From contig JADBJK010000011.1 in the NCBI GenBank assembly GCA_014874485.1, positions 1 through 64,000 on the forward strand: a stretch of 64,000 bases of DNA, in the 5' to 3' direction. The position numbers were made by a program, and so were the translations under genes. This DNA comes from Chloroflexota bacterium (GTDB taxonomy: Bacteria > Chloroflexota > Anaerolineae > DTLA01). How positions within the stretch are numbered: the first letter of the stretch is position 1; every line of letters starts with the position of its first letter. Under the pieces are notes generated by a model. The model saw only the letters and a program-made list of their open reading frames with translations. It was not told the DNA's origin and made no database searches. Shown here piece by piece: positions 58,573-64,000 of this stretch.

Positions 58573-60936
58573 TCAGCGCGGGTATCGGTAGATGCGCACG
58601 CCGCCCACGTCGTACACGCGCACGGCGATGGAATCCCACCGATTCACCACGGCGTCGGACAGGCCGTACTTGCTCCGCTCCAAGTCCCCTATGTAGATAT
58701 AACTTATACCATAGGTGTCCAGCAGCGTCAAAGATTCGGGACTGTCAGGGGCGCGGTAGATTCGCTCCACGTCCGAGGCGCGGCTGCCCGCCGGATTCCG
58801 CTTCCCGCGCCATTGCTGCTCGTGGAAGTCCCACCCCAGCACGGTGGGCAGCCCCGTGCGCGCCGACACGCGGGCCGCCTCACTGTAGGAGCCGCCGGTC
58901 GCCTCCAGGATGACGGGCGCGTCCTGCACGTTGGCGTTGAGCCACTGGATGGCGTCGTACTCGGCCGGATAGTACTTCTGAACGAAGGCCAGGCAGTTCA
59001 GCGTGGCCTGGCCGCGGAACCCGCCCGCCTTGGAGTACCCCGCCGCGAACGTATAGACCAGACTCGCCGCCAGGAGCACGGCAAACACCGCCGCGAAGGC
59101 CCCGCGCCCGACGGCGGCCCACCTGCTCGCCCCGCGCGAACCGCGCCCGAAGATGGCCCACAGCGCGTATGCCCCGCCAAGCCCCAGCAGCACCCACGCC
59201 TGGTAGTAGAACTTGAACACGGTGTTCATGCGCGTCCCGAAATAGTCCTTCAGGAACACGAACTCCACCGCGAAGGTCAGCAGGAAGCCCACGATCATCA
59301 TCAGCGCGACCGCTACGTCATCCAGCGCACCGGAATCAGAGGCCGTATCCTGGGCCAGTCGCCGCGTCGCGGCAAGCGCCAGCATGCCGGTTATCAGGAT
59401 CACGCCGAGCGCCGTCCATTTGCCCATGATGAGCGACACCAGCGCAAGCACGGCCACCACAATGCCGATGGTCTGCACATCGCCCGTCGCGGCGATCCTG
59501 CGCCCGCGAACCCAAGCCTGCGTCGCGTACACCAGGAACGCCACGCTGGTGCACAGGAACAGCCCGAACATCACGAAGTAGTGCCACGGGCGCGTCTTGT
59601 TGATGACCACCAGCCCGACGCCGCTGGCCTGCGACCCAAAGCCGATGTAGAACGGCAGGAACAGCAGCACGCCGAGGATCAGCGCACGCCCCGCCCACAC
59701 CGCAACATCCAGCAGGTATGCCCTGTCCAGCCTGCGGCCCGCCGCGTACCGCCCCGCGGCATAGCACAGCGCCACCACCGCCCAGTAGATGGGAAAGTCC
59801 CACGTGTTCAGGAACCCCAGCGCACCCAGGCACAGCGCGATGAGCAGGTTGCGCTCCCAATCCTGCGCCAGGTACGTGGGGAGCCAGGCCCAGATACCGC
59901 CCTTCTTCGGCAGCGTCGGCGGCTTCTGCTCCGCCGCCCAGCGGATGACCTGCACCGCCAGGGCAATCGCCACCATGACGAACGGCAGCGCCAGCACGTG
60001 CGGGTGCATGTCCCCCAGGATGAAACTGAAGTACGGGAACTCATCAATGACTTCCTGATGCTCGCCCAGCAGGTTCGTGTCGTACACCACGCGGGACGCC
60101 CGCCACCACCACCAGTGGTCCTGCGGAATCCACGAGCCGGTTATCGGCGCATCGGCCAGCCCCTTGATCTGCACCCACTTCCAGAACGCCGCCGAGCCGA
60201 TGCCCCGCGAATGCAGCGCGTCCAGCAGCCCCTCCAGATTGCCCACCAGCGCCACGAACAGCGGCCCGAACAGGCTGAACCCGATGGCCCGCCCCTCGCT
60301 ATCCTCGCGCTTCCACGCAACCAGTTCGTACACCACGCCGAAACTGCCCGTGAGCGTCAGCGCGAACAGCAGCGCGATGCCCACGTTGAACGCCACGGCA
60401 GGCACCGTGCCCGCCAGTTTCGTCAGCATGGCGATGATGACGTAGCCGAAGTAGTAGTAACTGATGGCGTAGCCCGACAGCCAGGGGTCATGCGGCGGGA
60501 AGGTGTCGCTGCGGAGAATGGCGTTCAGGAACGCGAACTCCATCGGCTTCTCGGTACCCACCAGGTCGGGGTCAAAGGCGCGGAAGAGCGCCCACCCCGC
60601 CAAGCCAACGAGGAAGATGGCCTCGGTCGCCACGATGTAGCGCCAGCGCTCGCGGACGAAGCCGCGAAGTTCGTCCAGGTTTCCCCCGCCGCGCCGGTAG
60701 AACAGCACCGACAGCACCAGCACCGCCGCCCACGCGACCAGAATCCCGCCCGCGCTGTTGGGCAGCAGTTTCAGCGAGCACAGGAGCCAGAACACGTAGG
60801 CGACGAGCAACAGCCCCAGCGCCTTGGCCAGCGCGTATCCCCGTCCTGGCAGCCGATTGAACAGCCGCAACGCGACGGGCAGCGCCGTCCATCCCGCAAG
60901 AGTAACCAGCGCCCACCACGCCAGAACAGACAGCAT
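58573..60936 (-). CDS. DUF2298 (YYY-motif) polytopic membrane protein, copy 1
   Basis: A 787-residue membrane protein of the DUF2298 family, found in Chloroflexota and archaea and named for its YYY motif. The signature is present: GTEKPMEFAFLNAI, DTFPPHDPWLSGYAISYYYF and the late GLPTVLGWDFHEQQW. About 18 hydrophobic segments precede a small C-terminal extracytoplasmic domain. The family is thought to act on surface glycosylation, without a defined reaction. GGAGGCACG precedes the ATG. It lies upstream of the three GT39-like genes, probably in one unit. Confidence 0.85.
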   Translation of the reverse strand: MLSVLAWWALVTLAGWTALPVALRLFNRLPGRGYALAKALGLLLVAYVFWLLCSLKLLPNSAGGILVAWAAVLVLSVLFYRRGGGNLDELRGFVRERWRYIVATEAIFLVGLAGWALFRAFDPDLVGTEKPMEFAFLNAILRSDTFPPHDPWLSGYAISYYYFGYVIIAMLTKLAGTVPAVAFNVGIALLFALTLTGSFGVVYELVAWKREDSEGRAIGFSLFGPLFVALVGNLEGLLDALHSRGIGSAAFWKWVQIKGLADAPITGSWIPQDHWWWWRASRVVYDTNLLGEHQEVIDEFPYFSFILGDMHPHVLALPFVMVAIALAVQVIRWAAEQKPPTLPKKGGIWAWLPTYLAQDWERNLLIALCLGALGFLNTWDFPIYWAVVALCYAAGRYAAGRRLDRAYLLDVAVWAGRALILGVLLFLPFYIGFGSQASGVGLVVINKTRPWHYFVMFGLFLCTSVAFLVYATQAWVRGRRIAATGDVQTIGIVVAVLALVSLIMGKWTALGVILITGMLALAATRRLAQDTASDSGALDDVAVALMMIVGFLLTFAVEFVFLKDYFGTRMNTVFKFYYQAWVLLGLGGAYALWAIFGRGSRGASRWAAVGRGAFAAVFAVLLAASLVYTFAAGYSKAGGFRGQATLNCLAFVQKYYPAEYDAIQWLNANVQDAPVILEATGGSYSEAARVSARTGLPTVLGWDFHEQQWRGKRNPAGSRASDVERIYRAPDSPESLTLLDTYGISYIYIGDLERSKYGLSDAVVNRWDSIAVRVYDVGGVRIYRYPR

Positions 60937-60966
60937 CGTGCCTCCAGAGCCCCACACTTCATCCGC

Positions 60967-61049
60967 CATTCTGAGGAGCAAGAACCTCATTCCCGCGCAA
61001 CAAGAGGTCGCGCGACTTCAAGAGATTCTTCGCTCCGCTCAGAATGACA
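60967..61049. repeat. CATTCTGAGG-type inverted repeat
   Basis: CATTCTGAGGAGCAAGAACC at one end and GCTCAGAATGAC at the other form the variant arms of the TGTCATTGCGAG family. First of several repeats filling the 388-bp gap between the two DUF2298 genes. Confidence 0.7.
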
Positions 61050-61102
61050 CCCCTTGACCGAATCTCAGCCCTACCATTCGGCCATAGGGATTCTTGACGG
61101 TA

Positions 61103-61173
61103 TGTCATTGCGAGGGCGCGAAGCGCCGAAGAATCTCGCCAACCGAGATTGCTTCGCTTCGCTCGCAATGACA
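61103..61173. repeat. TGTCATTGCGAG repeat
   Basis: Arms TGTCATTGCGAG and CTCGCAATGACA with inner GATTGCTTCGCTTCG. Close match to the copy at 45492-45563. Confidence 0.88.
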
Positions 61174-61182
61174 GGTAAAAGC

Positions 61183-61298
61183 TGTCATTGCGATGGCGCA
61201 GAGCGCCCGTAGGGACAATTCATGAATTGTCCCTACTGAGGCGCGAAGCGCCGAAGAATCTCGCCAACCGAGATCGCTTCGCTTCGCTCGCAATGACA
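61183..61298. repeat. TGTCATTGCGA repeat carrying a nested palindrome
   Basis: The outer arms match the neighbouring copy, but the middle is interrupted at 61209-61236 by an unrelated perfect palindrome. The two copies are 9 bp apart in tandem. Confidence 0.85.
61209..61236. repeat. Perfect 28-bp palindrome (GTAGGGACAATTCA arms)
   Basis: The 14-nt left half GTAGGGACAATTCA is followed directly by its exact complement. Found only here in the window. Confidence 0.88.
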
Positions 61299-61324
61299 AT
61301 GGCAATCTCCTCCATGGTCAAGCC

Positions 61325-64000
61325 CTACTTCACCATCCGATAAATCTTGACTTCCTGGCTGGAAAACGCCAACTGCAGGATACCCTGTTCCACCCAGCGG
61401 TCAAACTTGGACGGGCCTTCCTCGCCGTAGAGCGCCCTCTCGGTCTGCCCCACGTAGATCATGGAAACGCCGTACTTCCTCAGGAGCGAAAGGGCTTGCT
61501 GGTCGTCCAGCGTGCTGTAGATGGTGCGCACGTCGGCGTAGCGCCCCTCCACCGTCCCCGGCGGCATGAGCATCCGCTGCTGAATCTGGTGCCAGTCCCA
61601 GCCGATGACCGTCGGCAGCCCCGTGTAGATGGAGACGCGGGCCACCCAGCGATAGAACGATGTCGCGCCCTGCAACACCACCGGCGAGCCGTCCACGTTC
61701 TGCAGGAGCCACAGGATGCCTTCCTTGTCCCATTTCAGATCCTGCACCTGCTCGTTCTCCCAGAACTGCGCCTTGGGCGAGTCCATGAACGCCATGCCAT
61801 CCAGCGAGGGGCCTAGGCTTGGGTCGTAGCGCAGGCCGATGCGCGCGGGCGTCGCCGTTACGGTGTACAGCAGCGACATGGCGACGAGAAACGCCAGCCC
61901 GCCGCGGAAGAACTTCTGCCAGCCGCGCGCCCAATTGCGGCTGCGCTCGGCCAGATGGGCCAGGGCAACGGCGGCGGCGATGGCCCACATGACCCACACC
62001 TGCAGGTAGAACTTGAACACGGTGTTCATGCGGCCCACGTCGCCCTTCAGCACCACGATCTCCACCGCCATGGTCAACGCCAGGCCTGCCAGAATCAGCA
62101 GCGCCACGAACCGCTCCTCTGCCGACGCCCGCTTCTGGAAGAACAGCGCCACCGCCACCACAAACGGCAGGAGCAGGAAGGCCACAACGGGGTACTTGAG
62201 TTGCAGCAGCACATACGCCGCAAGCCCCAGCGTTACGGCGGCCATCACCAGCCCCGTCCACCACCCCGCGAACGACGGGCTCAGCGCCTGGGTAAGCGAC
62301 CACCGCCTGGCCGCATGACGCCGCTGGGCAGCCATGCGCCCGATCCAACCCATCACGCCGCCCGCACCCCTGCCGAAGCCCTTGTCCAGCATGTAGGCCA
62401 GCAGGATGAACATCCAGAGTCCGGCAATCGTGAGGAACTCGCCCACGCGCGTGCGCTGGCCCTTCCACATCTCCACGCTGGTGTAGTAACTGCCATAGTA
62501 GGCGTGGAACGGGTAGAACAGCGCCACCGCCATCCCCGCCACAAACACGGCCTGCACCGCGACCTTCAGCACCCATTGCCAGGCGATTCTGCCCTCGCGG
62601 GCGTAGCCCCGAATCGCCAGCGCGCCGACGGCGATGACGAAGTACGTCGGGAAGTCCCACGTGTTCGTGGGCCACAGCGCCCCCAGCACCAACGCCAGGC
62701 CCAGCAGGATGCCCAAATCCCACTCGCGGGCGAGGCCCCACAGCCGCGCTAGGATGGACGCATTCGGCGGGACCTGGGCTGCGCCCGACCGCGCCCCGCG
62801 CACGACGTTCACCGCCATCCCCAGCGCCAGCAGCGTGAACGGCAGCGCAATGAGGTGCGCGTGCAAATCCGCGAACAGGAACGTGAAGAACGGGAACTCG
62901 TTGACCGTGTCGGGGATCGTGCGGGTCGCGTTCCAGAACCACCACTCCCGCGCGAACCCCAGCGACGCGCCCGACAGCACTTTCCACAGCCCCGTGAGCA
63001 CTCGGACGACGGGCACCAGCCCTGGAATGCTGCTCTTGAACTCGGGCACGCCCAGCCGCATCAGCCCCCCGACGATGAGGTTCATGTTCCCCAGGTTGCC
63101 GAAGAACACCACGAACGCCACGCCCACGAGGCCGTACAGCCACCCCTGGATGCGCGTGCCCATCGCGCCGCGAACCCGCTCGGGCAGCAGGTGGTACGTT
63201 ACCGTGAACGCCCCCAGGCCCGTCAGCGCCGCCAGCAAGGGCACCGCCAGGTTGAAGGCCACCCACGGCACAATGCCCGTGAACTTGGTGAGGGTGCCCA
63301 CGATGATCTGGCCCCAGTAGTAGTAGTTCATGTAGCCGCCCGCGAACCACGGGTCATAGGGCGGGAACGTCGTGCTCTTGATGACCGCGTTGAGGTACGC
63401 GAACTCCATGGGCTTCTCGCCGCCCAGGTAACTGTGCCACAGGTCGGGATTGCCCCAGCGCACCAGCAGCCAGATGAAGAACAGCACGAGGAACAGCCCC
63501 TCTATGGCAACCAGATGCCGCCACCGCTCCCGCAGGAATCGTCGCAGGGCCTGGCGCTGGGTGTATCCCACGGCGCTCGCCACGACCACGAGCAGCAACA
63601 GCGCCAGGCCGATGGTCAGCCGCGTGAACCACGCGATCCTCAGCGCCACCGCAATCCAACTGACGAACACGAACAGGAGGATGCCAAACGTCTTGGACAG
63701 CGCATATCCGCGGTCGGTCATGTGGCGGAACAGCGGGAACCCGATGAGGAACCCCAGCACGCCGAGCAGTTCCACCAGCAACAGCCACACCAGCGTCGGG
63801 ACGCGGTTCACCCACGAGTTGGGGTTGAAAATCTCGCGCCACGTGCCGCCTTGCTGCTGGATAGCCAAATCCTCGGGGCTGAGCAGCAGCGTCTTGAACT
63901 TGGACGCCTGCTTGGCCGTGTAGTGCGGGATCGCGTTCCAGTCGGCGGGAGCGATGGCCGCGGCGATCTGCTCCGCCGTGATCGGCTCCACCTTCTGGAA
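61325..64000 (-). CDS. DUF2298 (YYY-motif) polytopic membrane protein, copy 2 (partial)
   Basis: At least 891 residues; the frame stays open to the window edge, so the true start lies beyond 64000. The N-terminal visible part contains a hydrophilic segment before the first helix (VNRVPTLVWLLLVELLGVLG), then the family signature GEKPMEFAYLNAVIKS and YDPWFAGGYMNYYYWG, and late TGLPTVIGWDWHQIQQR. About 18 hydrophobic segments are visible. It is similar in plan to the 58573 gene but longer at both ends. Function is presumed similar, in surface glycosylation. Confidence 0.85.
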   Translation of the reverse strand, partial: FQKVEPITAEQIAAAIAPADWNAIPHYTAKQASKFKTLLLSPEDLAIQQQGGTWREIFNPNSWVNRVPTLVWLLLVELLGVLGFLIGFPLFRHMTDRGYALSKTFGILLFVFVSWIAVALRIAWFTRLTIGLALLLLVVVASAVGYTQRQALRRFLRERWRHLVAIEGLFLVLFFIWLLVRWGNPDLWHSYLGGEKPMEFAYLNAVIKSTTFPPYDPWFAGGYMNYYYWGQIIVGTLTKFTGIVPWVAFNLAVPLLAALTGLGAFTVTYHLLPERVRGAMGTRIQGWLYGLVGVAFVVFFGNLGNMNLIVGGLMRLGVPEFKSSIPGLVPVVRVLTGLWKVLSGASLGFAREWWFWNATRTIPDTVNEFPFFTFLFADLHAHLIALPFTLLALGMAVNVVRGARSGAAQVPPNASILARLWGLAREWDLGILLGLALVLGALWPTNTWDFPTYFVIAVGALAIRGYAREGRIAWQWVLKVAVQAVFVAGMAVALFYPFHAYYGSYYTSVEMWKGQRTRVGEFLTIAGLWMFILLAYMLDKGFGRGAGGVMGWIGRMAAQRRHAARRWSLTQALSPSFAGWWTGLVMAAVTLGLAAYVLLQLKYPVVAFLLLPFVVAVALFFQKRASAEERFVALLILAGLALTMAVEIVVLKGDVGRMNTVFKFYLQVWVMWAIAAAVALAHLAERSRNWARGWQKFFRGGLAFLVAMSLLYTVTATPARIGLRYDPSLGPSLDGMAFMDSPKAQFWENEQVQDLKWDKEGILWLLQNVDGSPVVLQGATSFYRWVARVSIYTGLPTVIGWDWHQIQQRMLMPPGTVEGRYADVRTIYSTLDDQQALSLLRKYGVSMIYVGQTERALYGEEGPSKFDRWVEQGILQLAFSSQEVKIYRMVK

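Overview
This window reads as a piece of a high-GC chromosome from an anaerobic bacterium, most likely a member of the Chloroflexota (Anaerolineae-like). That placement is an inference. It rests on the combination of YYY-motif (DUF2298) membrane proteins, Agl23/GT39-type proteins fused to NHL propellers, a topoisomerase I with an N-terminal zinc ribbon, ferredoxin-dependent 2-oxoacid oxidoreductases and Hdr modules. No rRNA or tRNA gene was recognised, so the taxonomy cannot be fixed from the sequence alone. Almost all genes lie on the minus strand; dinB, dgt, the nfi-sirtuin pair, a class V aminotransferase and a broken toxin-antitoxin pair are on plus.

Region by region. 0-0.5 kb: a truncated Y1 transposase ending in 24-bp tandem repeats, next to REP-like palindromes. 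0.5-3.5 kb: surface polysaccharide genes (GtrA, O-antigen ligase, UDP-glucuronate decarboxylase). 3.6-10.9 kb: DNA polymerase IV, SfsA, DUF3786, dGTPase, a two-TM protein of unknown role, an M24 peptidase and a Xer recombinase. 11-18.7 kb: topA, a mannose-1-phosphate guanylyltransferase, dprA, then rimM/khpA/rpsP and ffh. 18.7-21.7 kb: an ArsR-led operon of acyltransferase, GT4 mannosyltransferase-like and CDP-alcohol phosphotransferase, resembling the mycobacterial phosphatidylinositol-mannoside gene set. 22-28.7 kb: endonuclease V with a sirtuin, an aminotransferase, thiI, secF and secD. 28.8-34.5 kb: a first 2-oxoacid:ferredoxin oxidoreductase operon (korDABC) running into a CCA-adding enzyme, a PP2C-type phosphatase and a P-loop protein. 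34.7-35.2 kb: an MNT antitoxin beside a HEPN toxin remnant.

35.3-50.5 kb is an energy-metabolism island. HdrA is interrupted by an in-frame UGA followed by a SECIS-like hairpin, and is therefore read here as one selenoprotein. It is followed by a UbiA prenyltransferase, a radical SAM protein, an HdrC-HdrB fusion, an MvhD-like subunit and a 1069-residue HdrA/GltD-type fusion. A second korDABC-type operon and sucC-HIT-sucD complete the island. Together these genes suggest oxidation (or reductive synthesis) of 2-oxoacids through ferredoxin, with electrons passed through Hdr-type flavin bifurcation modules. Succinyl-CoA synthetase would be the partner of a 2-oxoglutarate-type enzyme.

50.5-64 kb holds five large polytopic membrane proteins in tandem: two Agl23-like proteins with an almost identical NHL propeller, a third divergent GT39-like protein, and two DUF2298 proteins, the last running off the window. 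They probably build or attach cell-surface glycans. Several families of intergenic repeats (REP-like palindromes, a MITE-like element with terminal inverted repeats, TGTCATTGCGAG-type repeats and CACCGCAGAG-type repeats) fill most gaps between operons. Thirteen sigma70-like promoters could be read by eye, several with 17-bp spacers.
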